Assembly: GCA_946626015.1 (NCBI GenBank)
Contig: CAMOTT010000026.1
Span: forward strand, 1 to 18,006
Direction of reading: 5' to 3'
Origin: an uncultured Clostridia bacterium
Lineage (GTDB): Bacteria > Bacillota > Clostridia > Oscillospirales > Acutalibacteraceae
DNA length: 18,006 nt
Part shown: positions 1 to 8,068 of the stretch, one piece after another
Position numbering within the stretch: the stretch's first letter is position 1
Layout: each line of letters opens with the position of its first letter
The notes under the pieces: model-generated
What the model saw: the letters and a program-made list of their open reading frames with translations, nothing else
Told to the model about the DNA's origin: nothing
Databases searched by the model: none
Made by a program: the position numbers and the translations under genes

Positions 1-308
1 CCGCCGTATTCGGCAAGCAGCATTTTGGACATGGCGATTATATCCCCGGCCTTGGTGTGGTAAAAGCCGCAGGAACGCACCAGCTCCTCCACCCGCTCAA
101 GCTCCGCCCCGGCAAAGGCCTCCGGGGTGGGGAACTCCGCGAACAGCGCCGGCGTGACAAGGTTCACCCTGGCGTCTGTGCACTGGGCGGAAAGCCGGGT
201 GGCAACCAGCAGCTGGAAAGGATCATCGTACTCAAGGGAACAGATAGCCTCCGGGTATTCGTTTTTCAGCGCCTCAACGGCGAACTCCGCTTTCTGCTTT
301 TTGGTCAT
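1..308 (-). CDS. nth: Endonuclease III (partial, N-terminal ~102 residues)
   Basis: This is the 5' part of a DNA glycosylase/AP lyase of base excision repair, which removes oxidised pyrimidines; the gene runs off the left edge. The visible protein begins MTKKQKAEFAVEALKNEYP and has the family's conserved helix LLVATRLSAQCTDARVN at about residues 33-49, followed by the typical TPEAFAGAELERVEELVRSCGFYHTKA-type region leading to the helix-hairpin-helix. The catalytic Lys/Asp and the 4Fe-4S cysteines lie outside the window and cannot be checked. The ATG at 306-308 is the only in-frame ATG near this point, but it has no clear Shine-Dalgarno within 5-12 bases; an AAAGGAAAAGG run lies about 30 bases upstream. 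It is the last gene leftward and has its own promoter just downstream of the terminator of the acylation operon, so it is transcribed separately. Identification is from family knowledge of the conserved segment. Confidence 0.9.
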   Translation of the reverse strand, partial: MTKKQKAEFAVEALKNEYPEAICSLEYDDPFQLLVATRLSAQCTDARVNLVTPALFAEFPTPEAFAGAELERVEELVRSCGFYHTKAGDIIAMSKMLLAEYG

Positions 309-373
309 ATTTTTATCGGACGCCGGAACAGGGCGCCTTTTCCTTTCGCATAAAATGTGTTTTTTATAAAAAC

Positions 374-402
374 ATTATACCACAAACTCCGGCAAAAGTC
401 GA
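374..402 (-). promoter_or_regulatory. Sigma-A promoter for nth
   Basis: On the minus strand a perfect TATAAT (374-379) is preceded by a 17-base spacer and a TCGACT -35 box (397-402, 4 of 6 matches to TTGACA). Transcription would start near 366, leaving a leader of about 58 bases before the nth ATG. It sits immediately downstream of the hairpin terminator of the preceding operon, which supports separate control. Confidence 0.75.
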
Positions 403-422
403 CAGAAAATCCGCCCCCCGGC

Positions 423-469
423 AAAAAGCTCCGGCGCAGCCGGGAAATTTCCACGCCGCGCCGGAAGCT
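423..469 (-). terminator. Intrinsic terminator of the acylation operon
   Basis: On the minus strand the arms AGCTTCCGGCGC (458-469) and GCGCCGGAGCT (427-437) pair with one bulged T and are followed by a T run (423-427). It lies 22 bases after the stop of the SGNH-domain gene and before the nth promoter, so it marks the end of the addA-acylation transcription unit. Confidence 0.8.
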
Positions 470-491
470 GTATGCTCTCTGCCTTGTTGAT

Positions 492-1706
492 TTACTCAAA
501 AAAATCCATTTTGCTGAACTCCACATAATTCAGGAACACCACAAGATCCGGCCGGATCTCGTCGATCCTTTTTGAAAGCACCTGTTTATCGTGCCGGGGG
601 TCGATAGTATACAGCTCGTTACAGGCGGCAAGGGAGAAAAACGGCGCCATGGTGCAGCAGAAGGAATCCCGCACGAAAAGAATCCTGCGGTCCTTGATGT
701 TATTGTTGACGTACCGGGTCTCCGGGTAATCCGAGCCGCTGTAAACAGTGTAGGGGTTCTTGGCAAAATAGTCCACCTTTGAGACCCTGTCACGGAAAAT
801 AAACGCCTTTTCGAAATCACCGTTCCGGGCAACGTCCTTGCCTGCGGCGGTGGTGTAGGTGCAGCTGAAATTTGTATCATAATTGGGGACGATCACCGTC
901 AGGTCGTCCACGCCGGAATAGAAAATCCCTGTCCTCTTGCCCTGACTGCCCAAAAAGATACCGCTGTAAGTCCGCCGCATCATTCTCTGATCGGAGAGCA
1001 GGGAGAGGTCGATGCCGTACCCGTAATCTTTATTCAATTTCTCGCACAGGAACCTTGTGCCCTGAAGGGCGGCCTCCGGGGTCCAGTGATGGTCGGTTTT
1101 GAAGAACAGCTCATAGTGGTCGGCCCCTGCGTATGCGAACTCCTTGCGCAGATCAAGGGTATTGATGCCCAAGCCCTGAACAAAGGAGACGGTGCTGTCC
1201 ATAAACCGGTTTATGCTGCTGTCAAAGCCTGCCGGATACTGTTCGGCCTCTTCATCAATTTTGTTCGGAATCTGAACATACAGCAGGGGGATGTTTTTTT
1301 CGTCCAGATACGCCTTGAGCCGGGTCATTCCCGTTGTCCATTTTTCATAAGCCTTGTCGCGGACGTCCTCTTTAAACTGATCGTTCCAGACAAGGCTGCC
1401 GTTTTTGAACCGAACCACGTTGCGGTTGTCCGGTGAGGTTATATAGCGGTTTCCCGTCAAACGCTGAAAGGCGCCCCATGGGTTGATGTAGTTCCCTTTT
1501 TTCAGATTTTTGTCGGTGAACGCATCGGAAATTTCCCGAAGATTGGGGATGATCTCCGACAAAGACCAGCTGCCCTTTTTGGTTTGGATAAGCTCCGAAG
1601 TTTTCTTTGTTTCGGAGTTGACAAAAATCGAAACGAGAAAGCCGATCACAAACACCAGAAACAGGCCGGCAACGAGCCGGTTTCTCAGCAGATTTTTTCT
1701 ATCCAT
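492..1706 (-). CDS. AlgJ/AlgX-like SGNH-fold (DHHW-type) acyltransferase partner, 404 aa
   Basis: The protein has one N-terminal membrane anchor (about residues 11-28) and an extracytoplasmic SGNH-hydrolase-like domain of the AlgJ/AlgX/DHHW type. The family's paired Asp-His signature appears as TDHHWTPEAA (residues 204-213). The nucleophile block appears as ILFVRDSFC (342-350) with the candidate catalytic Ser348; most relatives have Gly-Asp-Ser here, while this one has Arg-Asp-Ser. In alginate-type systems such proteins complete transfer of acetyl groups exported by an MBOAT partner onto a polysaccharide outside the membrane, and an MBOAT gene lies two genes upstream. The start ATG has an AGGAGG 9 bases upstream and overlaps the end of the acyltransferase-3 gene by 8 bases, implying coupled translation. 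It is the last gene of the operon, followed by a terminator. The polymer that is modified cannot be read from the sequence. Confidence 0.8.
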   Translation of the reverse strand: MDRKNLLRNRLVAGLFLVFVIGFLVSIFVNSETKKTSELIQTKKGSWSLSEIIPNLREISDAFTDKNLKKGNYINPWGAFQRLTGNRYITSPDNRNVVRFKNGSLVWNDQFKEDVRDKAYEKWTTGMTRLKAYLDEKNIPLLYVQIPNKIDEEAEQYPAGFDSSINRFMDSTVSFVQGLGINTLDLRKEFAYAGADHYELFFKTDHHWTPEAALQGTRFLCEKLNKDYGYGIDLSLLSDQRMMRRTYSGIFLGSQGKRTGIFYSGVDDLTVIVPNYDTNFSCTYTTAAGKDVARNGDFEKAFIFRDRVSKVDYFAKNPYTVYSGSDYPETRYVNNNIKDRRILFVRDSFCCTMAPFFSLAACNELYTIDPRHDKQVLSKRIDEIRPDLVVFLNYVEFSKMDFFE

Positions 1707-2724
1707 TTTCCCCCGCCTCCTGTTGAGGATTTACGCCGGGAGAGAGCAAAAAGTTAAACGGCTTTTCAAAAATTTTCGGCGAGCAGATGAGAGTTATCAC
1801 CAAAGCGATAGGTATGAGTATAAGCGGAAGCCAGATGCTGCCCATGCCCAGCGGGCCGGTGATGTGGCGGCTTATCAGCGCGCCGTAGGCCTTTATAAGG
1901 AAGCAGTGCACGGCGTAGGCCTGCACGGTCCTCGCGCCCATCGGGGTGAAAAAAAATTCTCTTTCCGGGGTGAGGGAAATAAGGCAGCAGACCAGCAGGG
2001 AAGAGACCGCGTAGTATGCCAGCCTTAATAGAATGCCCCGGCGCATAAGGTAATCTTTCATAGTCATGTAGGAATTTTTGCCCGTGAGCAGCGGCCGCAG
2101 ATCGTAGAGCTTTTTCTCCTTGAAGATCACAAGGAGCAGCAGCGCCGTCATAACGGCTGCGGCAATAATTTTGACCGGTTTTTTCTTGAGGGGAACCACA
2201 AGCTTTTCTTTGTCCGCGATATAACCCGCGAAAAAGAAGGGATAAAAATTGACTATCCGCATGAGCATCAGTTTGTCCCCAAGGCCGTTGTCGTACCCCG
2301 AAAAAAGGGCGACGATCACGCTGAAAACCAGCACGTATTTCGGGTTGAATTTTTTGAGGAAAATAGTCATCAGGCTAAAGGCAAAAAGAGCGAAAGCGTA
2401 CCATGGTATCCCGCTCTCGGAGAGCAGGGAAAACGCCGTCTCTTTGTTAAAAATATACCGGGCGAGCCAGTGGATTATTTTTATAAGAACGTAGAGGACA
2501 AAATAGGAAAAAATACGCTGATAATTTTTGTTGTTCACTGTCTTTTTGCAGAACATCCCGGAAATGAAAATAAACGCCGGCATATGGAAGCTGTAAATGA
2601 ACAGGAACATCATACGCATATACCGGGACTCCGGGGTATAGTAATCCGCCAGATGCCCCAGCACCACAAGAAAGATCAGCATAAATTTTAAATTGTCCCA
2701 AAGCGGAGTGCGCTTCGCACCCAT
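1699..2724 (-). CDS. Acyltransferase family 3 membrane protein (fucose-4-O-acetylase-like), 341 aa
   Basis: This is a polytopic membrane protein of the acyltransferase-3 family (OatA/NolL/OafA-like), which transfers acetyl or other short acyl groups from the cytoplasm to surface sugars. The N-terminus shows the family hallmark DNLKFMLIFLVVLGHL with the conserved His24. The second conserved segment, SFHMPAFIFISGMF, lies at residues 45-58. About ten hydrophobic segments follow, and there is no C-terminal SGNH domain, which in OatA-type proteins is fused. GGGAGGTG stands 5 bases before the ATG. The gene begins 19 bases after the MBOAT gene and overlaps the next gene by 8 bases. An acyltransferase-3 gene between an MBOAT and an AlgJ-like gene is less usual than a simple MBOAT/AlgJ pair and may add a second modification. 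The substrate is unknown. Confidence 0.85.
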   Translation of the reverse strand: MGAKRTPLWDNLKFMLIFLVVLGHLADYYTPESRYMRMMFLFIYSFHMPAFIFISGMFCKKTVNNKNYQRIFSYFVLYVLIKIIHWLARYIFNKETAFSLLSESGIPWYAFALFAFSLMTIFLKKFNPKYVLVFSVIVALFSGYDNGLGDKLMLMRIVNFYPFFFAGYIADKEKLVVPLKKKPVKIIAAAVMTALLLLVIFKEKKLYDLRPLLTGKNSYMTMKDYLMRRGILLRLAYYAVSSLLVCCLISLTPEREFFFTPMGARTVQAYAVHCFLIKAYGALISRHITGPLGMGSIWLPLILIPIALVITLICSPKIFEKPFNFLLSPGVNPQQEAGENG

Positions 2725-2743
2725 AAAAACACCTCCCGGTTTA

Positions 2744-4207
2744 TCAGAAGTTGAAATAAATGAACGGATTGTACGAGCCCCTTATGATGTAGAGACAGGA
2801 GATAAACGTCAGCGCCAAAAGTCCCAGGGCGTAGAGGATATCCCACGCCGGATTTTGCCGGTTTTTCAGCTTTTTGCCGATCATTTTAGCCGTGGGCATG
2901 GAGAAGATCACCGCGGCCGAAAGGAACACTGCGTTGTTGGAGAAATTGAATTTGAAGGCGTTGTCAATAAGCGGCACGCCCACGCCGAACATGGCCTTGA
3001 AGTACTCCCCTGCCGCTCCCAGGCTTTCGGCGCGGAACAGCACCCAGCCCATGAGCACGAAAAACAGGGTATAAAAGACCCCCAGCGGCTTTATCCTGTT
3101 CTTTTTTTCCAGACCCGTGAGCTTTTCCACGGTTATCAGCACAAAATACAGCGCGCCCCACAGGATAAAAGTCCAGTTTGCCCCGTGCCACACGCCGGTG
3201 AGGATCCACACGGCAAACAGGTTGAACACCAGCCGCGCCTTTGACCTGACCCGGCTGCCGCCCAGGGGGAAATAGACGTAATCCCGGAACCAGCTGCCCA
3301 GGGAGATGTGCCACCTTCTCCAGAACTCCGAAACGGAGGACGAAATATAGGGGTAATCGAAATTTTCAAGGAAATGGAAGCCGAACATCCGGCCAAGACC
3401 TATGGCCATATCGGAATAGCCGGAAAAGTCGAAATAAATTTGAAAAGCGTAGGCCAGAGCTCCCAGCCACGCAAAGGCCGCGGATATTGGCTCCTTGGAG
3501 TCAAAGGCAAGGTCGGCTATCACCGCCATATTGTTGGCAAGCAGGACTTTTTTGTTGAGCCCCACAAGGAACCTCGTTACCCCGGAGCAAAAATCCGACA
3601 GGGTCTCCCGGCGGTGGATTATCTCCTCCGCCACGGTGGTATAGCGCACGATGGGGCCGGCTATGAGTTGGGGGAACAGAGCTATATACAGCCCAACGTA
3701 TATTGGGTTTTCCTGCACCTCCCCCTGACCCCGGTAAACGTCGATGACATAGGACAAGGCCTGAAATGTAAAAAACGATATCCCGATGGGCAGGGTGATG
3801 GACAGCAGCCCCGTGGAGAGATCCCTTTGGGCGAAAAACTCAAAAAAACCGTTGTCCGGCAGGGCGATATCGCTCCCGAAGAGCTTGTTGGCGTTATCGA
3901 TGGTAAACATAAGGTACTTGAAGATAAACATTATGCCCAGATTGAACGCCGCTGCCGCCGCAACCACTGCCCTTGCCGCGGCTTTCTTGCTCCGGAACCT
4001 GTCCACCGCCAGCCCGAAGCCCCAGTTTGCCACAATGGAGGTGAGCATTATCAGCACGAACTTCGGCTCGCCCCAGGCGTAAAAGAACAGAGAGGCTATG
4101 AAGAGAAATCCGTTTTGAAGGGGCCGACTTTTCCGCAGCAGACCGTAATACACCGCCGTTACCAACGGCAGAAAAAAGAAAATGAAAATCGTACTGGAAA
4201 ACAGCAT
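2744..4207 (-). CDS. MBOAT-family O-acyltransferase (AlgI/DltB-like), 487 aa
   Basis: This polytopic membrane-bound O-acyltransferase carries an acyl group (in AlgI relatives, acetyl) across the membrane for polysaccharide O-acylation. It begins MLFSSTIFIFFFLPLV, typical of the AlgI group. Landmarks are LPIGISFFTFQALSYVIDVY (139-158), FPQLIAGPIVRY (178-189), YFDFSGYSDMAIGLGRMFGF (258-277), SEFWRRWHISLGSWFRDYVY (293-312) and the catalytic-His segment GVWHGANWTFILWG (338-351, His341). Full length matches the family. A GGAGG lies 12 bases before the ATG and right next to the addA stop, with only 19 bases between the genes, so it is probably read from the addA transcript. The SGNH partner two genes downstream supports assignment as the export component. 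Confidence 0.9.
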   Translation of the reverse strand: MLFSSTIFIFFFLPLVTAVYYGLLRKSRPLQNGFLFIASLFFYAWGEPKFVLIMLTSIVANWGFGLAVDRFRSKKAAARAVVAAAAAFNLGIMFIFKYLMFTIDNANKLFGSDIALPDNGFFEFFAQRDLSTGLLSITLPIGISFFTFQALSYVIDVYRGQGEVQENPIYVGLYIALFPQLIAGPIVRYTTVAEEIIHRRETLSDFCSGVTRFLVGLNKKVLLANNMAVIADLAFDSKEPISAAFAWLGALAYAFQIYFDFSGYSDMAIGLGRMFGFHFLENFDYPYISSSVSEFWRRWHISLGSWFRDYVYFPLGGSRVRSKARLVFNLFAVWILTGVWHGANWTFILWGALYFVLITVEKLTGLEKKNRIKPLGVFYTLFFVLMGWVLFRAESLGAAGEYFKAMFGVGVPLIDNAFKFNFSNNAVFLSAAVIFSMPTAKMIGKKLKNRQNPAWDILYALGLLALTFISCLYIIRGSYNPFIYFNF

Positions 4208-4226
4208 TTTAACAAAAGTCCTCCGT

Positions 4227-7200
4227 TTACACGCTTATGTGGTCACCCAGAGAAAACGAGTAAAGTATAAGCTCCGACACAGGTATGCCCAAGACCTGCT
4301 CCATGGCTTTTTTGTAGATCTCAAGCTGCAGGGAGTACCGCTCCGCCAGCTCCGAAAGACAGGATACCCTGTCCGTTTTGTAGTCCACGATGACCGCCTT
4401 GCCGTTTTCGATGAACAGGCAGTCCACCATGCCCTGAATGAGGATCTTTTCCTCCGACGTGAGGGCGGGCAGCTCGTAAAGCTCCCCGGCAGGAACCGTC
4501 ACGGTAAATTTTTTCTCCCTGTAAAATTTTTCCGAGTTTATTATACGCTTTGCGAGGCCGCTTGCAAAGAATTTTTTGAGCTTTGCCGCGTTCAGGGCTT
4601 TGCCCTCCGCCTCGGTGAGCCGGCCGGCGGAAACCAGCCTTTCTATCTCCCCGGGCAGATCCTCGCCGCAGGCCTTGTAATCGCAGTGCTGCATAAACAA
4701 GTGGAACGCCGTGCCCCTCTGCGCCGGGGTCAACCCCTTCTCCGACATAAACGCCGGGGCGCTGCTTGCGAAATGCTCGGTGTTTATGCCCCCGTGAGCC
4801 AGCCCGGAGGCGGTGAGCTTTGATGAAACTCCCCGGAGTGAGTCGTAGGGGTAGCGGTAATCAAGCTGCTCCCGGAGCTTTGCCACAAGCTCCTCATCCG
4901 CAGGTTCCCCCTGTGAAACGGCAGCGGCATCTTCCGCCTCGCCGTCAAAGCCGTCGTAAACGAACCTGACCTTAAGCGGCGTGTCCGAATGCCCCAAAAA
5001 CTGCGCGCCGGCAAGCCCCCTCAGAATATGGGCGTCCGGGTGCCGCAGCATCGCAAGCAGTATCCAATCCGAAAAGCTGCGGCAGCTGTCGGCGAAAAAG
5101 GGAGGGATATTCTCCTCCCCGGCGATATAGCCTGCAAGCTTTTTCAGCTTTTCCTCCGGCTTTTTCTCCGTGGCAACGGCGATAAGCTTTTCCTTTGCCC
5201 TTGTCAGGGCAACGTAGAGCACTCTCAGCTCCTCGCTCCTGTCGTCCTGCCCGGCGGCAAGCGCCGCGGCCAGACGGGAGACGGTGTTGTGGGTGATCCT
5301 CAGCTCCGGACGGAACCTCTTCATTCCCATCCCCAGCCGGGGGTGGACTATTATATTCTCGGTGGTATCCATTATATTGAAGCTCTTTGCGCAGTCCGCA
5401 AGTATGCAGATGGGGAACTCCAGCCCCTTGCTCTTGTGCACCGTCATTATCCGCACCACTCCGGCGTTTTCGGAGATCTGTTTTGCGGAGGGCGCCCTTG
5501 CGCTGCCCAAAATGAACCTGTCGATAAAGTTTATGAACCCCGGCAGACCGGTTTTGCCCCCGTCGCTGTACTTGACAGCGCATTCCTCGAACAGCCGCAG
5601 GTTAGACCTGCGCTGACTGCCTCCGGGCAAAGCGCCAACAACAGCCAGATACCCGGTCTCCTCGGAGAGCCTGCGGATGAGACTGTCCACGGGCAGGGTC
5701 GCGGCAAGCCTGCGGAGCTCCTCTATCCTTTGCAGGAAATTCCGGCTCTTATGATCTGTCTCCGCGTAGTTCACAAGGCAGTTGTAGATTGGTATTTTTC
5801 TGTCGGGTATCCTCATCCTTGCCAGCTCCTCCGGGGTAAAGCCGAATACCGGGGAGAGCATGACGCCGATAAGGGGGATATCCTGCACCGGGTTGTTGAG
5901 CACCCGGAGAAGGTTGAGCATGAACCTGACCTCCGTGGTGTCGAAAAGCCCGTCGGAGGTGTCGAAATACGCCGGGATGGAAAGAGCCTTGAGCGCCTCG
6001 ATGAATTTGCCGCCGCTGTTTTTCGGGGAGCGGAGAAGGATGCAGAAATCACCGTAACCGGCAAGTCTTTCCCCCTCGCCGTCCTTTACCGTGACCTTAT
6101 CGTCCATCATTTTTTTGATGAGCCGCGCCACGTACTCCGCCTCGGAATGGTCTTTGTTCCCGGTGAGCAGATGTATCTCGGTATCCGGCTCGTCCCGCTC
6201 AGGGTAATCCGCTCCGCAAACCAGCTCCTCCCCTTCGCCGTAGCTGAGACCCCCCAGCCGGGGCGTCATAAGCCGGCGGAAAATAAAGTTCACCGCCTGC
6301 GTGACCCCGGAGCGGCTTCGGAAATTCCTGTCAAGGTTTATCCGCGCCGGATAATTTTCGTTTTCGTAGAGGGGCAGGGTGTCCCGGATGCTCAGGAAGA
6401 TCTCCGGCATTGCCTGACGGAACCTGTAAATGCTCTGCTTCACATCCCCCACCATGAACAGATTGCTCCGCTCCTTTGACAGGGCGGTAAAGAGCATATT
6501 CTGCACCTCGTTTATATCCTGAAACTCGTCCACAAGGATCTCGGTGAACTGGCGGCTGAGCTGTTTTGCAAGGGGCGTTTTCTTATCCCTGCCCTGTTCG
6601 TCCTTTTGGATGAGCAGATCAAGAGCCAGATGGATTATATCGGAAAAATCCAGCGCGTTCCGCTCCGTCTTCAGCCTTGCGAACTCCCGACCGTAGCGGA
6701 TAACAGCCTCAACAAGCGCCGCCGCGACAGGTGCGGAGGCGGCAATATCCTCCCTGAATTCCTCCGCTGAACAGCAGAAAAGTTTTTTGATCTCGTCTAT
6801 GTATTTTTTTGTGCAGTTTTTTCTTGCGTTTTTTGCGAATTCGCTGACCTCGCAGGCGTTTTTTGAGGAAACACCGGAAAGCTTTCCGAAGTTGATGTTC
6901 TCAAGGAACTCCCTTGCGCCGTCCCAGTCCCCTGCCCGGATCTTTTCAAGCAGCCCGGATAAGATTTTCTCGTCGTCCGCAAAAACTTCGCCGTATTTTT
7001 CGTTGACAAGGGGTTCGCTCTCCATGAGCTTTATCACGTTCCGTGTCTGCTCAAGGCAGGCCTCGGCGCCCTCCCGGGCGTAGTCGAAGATCCTTTTGCC
7101 CCAAAGGGTATCCTCCGGGTCGGCGGCGGTGTAGGCCTCTTTAAGGGAGGTCAGCCACTCCTCCGGCCGGGGATAGGCGCAGGCAACGCCGTAAAGCCTG

Positions 7201-7727
7201 CGGACGGTGTCGGCAAGGCAGCTGTCGTCCCTGCCCCGGAAGGTCAGCTCAACTAAATTTATAAAAGCCGGGTCGGCCTCGGCGTAAAGCTCCTCTATGA
7301 CGTTGGACACAGCGTCCTCGCCGATAAGGGCAAGCTCCCCCTCGTCGGCTATCTTATAATCCGGGTTTATGCCCAGGGCGTGGAAATTTTCCCTTACAAG
7401 GTCGTTGCAAAAGCTGTCTATCGTGCAGATCTTCGCTGTGGGCAGCAGCAGGCTCTGGCGCTGTAAATGAGCGTCGTCCGGGTTCTTTTTCAGCTCCTTT
7501 GCCAGCGCAGCGGCGATCTTGTCCCGCATCTGCGCCGCAGCGGCCCGGGTAAAGGTGACCGTCAGCAGCGAATTTATTCCGCAGGGCTCTTCCCTGTCCG
7601 TGATGCGGCGGATCACGCGCTCCACCAGCACGGCGGTTTTACCCGAGCCTGCCGCGGCGCTAACCAGCAGTGTGCCCTTGCGCGCCTCGATAGCCTTGGT
7701 CTGCTCCGGCGTCCAGTTGACAGCCAC
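4227..7727 (-). CDS. addA: AddA subunit of the AddAB (RexAB) helicase-nuclease, about 1166 aa
   Basis: AddA is the UvrD-like helicase and nuclease subunit of the Firmicutes counterpart of RecBCD, which processes double-strand breaks for RecA. From the preferred start, landmarks are Walker A SAAAGSGKT (23-31), motif II VDEFQD (399-404), motif III VGDVKQSIYRFR (426-437), motif IV RNFRS (467-471), motif V TVHKSKGLEFP (762-772), motif VI LYVALTRAKE (837-846) and a RecB-type nuclease: GTAFH (His1009), GMVDCLF (Asp1101), VDYKTD (Asp1115, Lys1117) and YSLQLEIY. GTG at 7725-7727 is preferred because GGGGAG stands 6 bases before it; ATG at 7733 nearly abuts that site, and an ATG at 7772 has no ribosome site. 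addB, usually adjacent, is absent; upstream lie tRNA genes. Family assignment is very secure, the start less so. Confidence 0.95.
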   Translation of the reverse strand: MAVNWTPEQTKAIEARKGTLLVSAAAGSGKTAVLVERVIRRITDREEPCGINSLLTVTFTRAAAAQMRDKIAAALAKELKKNPDDAHLQRQSLLLPTAKICTIDSFCNDLVRENFHALGINPDYKIADEGELALIGEDAVSNVIEELYAEADPAFINLVELTFRGRDDSCLADTVRRLYGVACAYPRPEEWLTSLKEAYTAADPEDTLWGKRIFDYAREGAEACLEQTRNVIKLMESEPLVNEKYGEVFADDEKILSGLLEKIRAGDWDGAREFLENINFGKLSGVSSKNACEVSEFAKNARKNCTKKYIDEIKKLFCCSAEEFREDIAASAPVAAALVEAVIRYGREFARLKTERNALDFSDIIHLALDLLIQKDEQGRDKKTPLAKQLSRQFTEILVDEFQDINEVQNMLFTALSKERSNLFMVGDVKQSIYRFRQAMPEIFLSIRDTLPLYENENYPARINLDRNFRSRSGVTQAVNFIFRRLMTPRLGGLSYGEGEELVCGADYPERDEPDTEIHLLTGNKDHSEAEYVARLIKKMMDDKVTVKDGEGERLAGYGDFCILLRSPKNSGGKFIEALKALSIPAYFDTSDGLFDTTEVRFMLNLLRVLNNPVQDIPLIGVMLSPVFGFTPEELARMRIPDRKIPIYNCLVNYAETDHKSRNFLQRIEELRRLAATLPVDSLIRRLSEETGYLAVVGALPGGSQRRSNLRLFEECAVKYSDGGKTGLPGFINFIDRFILGSARAPSAKQISENAGVVRIMTVHKSKGLEFPICILADCAKSFNIMDTTENIIVHPRLGMGMKRFRPELRITHNTVSRLAAALAAGQDDRSEELRVLYVALTRAKEKLIAVATEKKPEEKLKKLAGYIAGEENIPPFFADSCRSFSDWILLAMLRHPDAHILRGLAGAQFLGHSDTPLKVRFVYDGFDGEAEDAAAVSQGEPADEELVAKLREQLDYRYPYDSLRGVSSKLTASGLAHGGINTEHFASSAPAFMSEKGLTPAQRGTAFHLFMQHCDYKACGEDLPGEIERLVSAGRLTEAEGKALNAAKLKKFFASGLAKRIINSEKFYREKKFTVTVPAGELYELPALTSEEKILIQGMVDCLFIENGKAVIVDYKTDRVSCLSELAERYSLQLEIYKKAMEQVLGIPVSELILYSFSLGDHISV

Positions 7728-7790
7728 TGTCATCTCCCCTTTCCCGAAAATCAGAATATCACATCCGTCCATAGGGAACGGATATCATTG

Positions 7791-7818
7791 AAAAAAGCAG
7801 CCATTACGGCTGCTTTTT
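7791..7818 (-). terminator. Intrinsic terminator after tRNA-Val (bidirectional hairpin)
   Basis: An 11-bp perfect stem, AAAAAGCAGCC (7792-7802) with GGCTGCTTTTT (7808-7818), encloses a 5-base loop. On the minus strand it ends in six T (7791-7796) and begins 3 bases after the tRNA-Val CCA. It separates the tRNA unit from addA, whose promoter must lie in the roughly 60 bases before its start or depend on read-through; no strong promoter is visible there. Confidence 0.85.
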
Positions 7819-7820
7819 CG

Positions 7821-7897
7821 TGGTGGACACAAACGGACTCGAACCGTTGACCTCCTGCGTGTGAAGCAGGCGCTCTAACCAGCTGAGCTATGCGTCC
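7821..7897 (-). tRNA. tRNA-Val (anticodon CAC)
   Basis: A complete cloverleaf is visible on the minus strand: acceptor GGACGCA pairing with TGTGTCC (one G-T pair), D-arm GCTC/GAGC, anticodon stem CCTGC/GCAGG with loop TTCACAC giving anticodon CAC (reads GUG, Val), and T-arm AACGG/CCGTT with loop TTCGAGT. Discriminator A and an encoded CCA complete the 3' end (7821-7823). It is 77 bases including CCA. Confidence 0.95.
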
Positions 7898-7913
7898 TCA
7901 AACAAAATTAAGA

Positions 7914-7956
7914 AAAAAGCAGTGTCCGCCGATTTGCAGGCAGGCAACTGCTTTTT
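7914..7956 (-). terminator. Terminator-like hairpin between tRNA-Lys and tRNA-Val
   Basis: On the minus strand, AAAAAGCAGT directly at the tRNA-Lys 3' end pairs with ACTGCTTTTT. The stem continues with TGCCTGCC against GGCGGACA (one mismatch, one wobble) and is followed by T residues (7913-7918). It has the form of an intrinsic terminator but lies inside the tRNA pair, with only 16 bases before tRNA-Val. It shares its foot (AAAAAGCAG/CTGCTTTTT) with the hairpin after tRNA-Val. Confidence 0.7.
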
Positions 7957-8031
7957 GGTGATCCATCGGAGATTCGAACTCCGGACACCTTGATTAAAAG
8001 TCAAGTGCTCTGCCAACTGAGCTAATGGATC
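7956..8031 (-). tRNA. tRNA-Lys (anticodon TTT)
   Basis: A complete cloverleaf on the minus strand: acceptor GATCCAT/ATGGATC, D-arm with GCTCAGTTGGCAGAGC, anticodon stem CTTGA/TCAAG with loop CTTTTAA giving anticodon TTT (Lys), and T-arm CGGAG/CTCCG with loop TTCGAAT. Discriminator A and encoded CCA follow. It is 76 bases and is the first gene after the promoter at 8069-8095. Confidence 0.97.
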
Positions 8032-8068
8032 ATTTGATTTAATACCAATTCAAACGGCACTTAAGTAT

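Noticed and set aside
315..351. A 12-codon upstream frame in the nth leader (ATG at 349-351)
   Set aside because: It ends close before the nth ATG and could be a leader peptide, but it has no ribosome site and nothing in its residues suggests regulation.
4989..6479. Long plus-strand open frame (496 codons) opposite addA
   Set aside because: It is antisense to conserved AddA helicase motifs and has the composition of a shadow frame.
7900..8031. tRNA-Lys as an attachment site for an integrated element
   Set aside because: No integrase gene or second copy of the tRNA 3' end is seen in the flanks; both sides are ordinary chromosomal genes.
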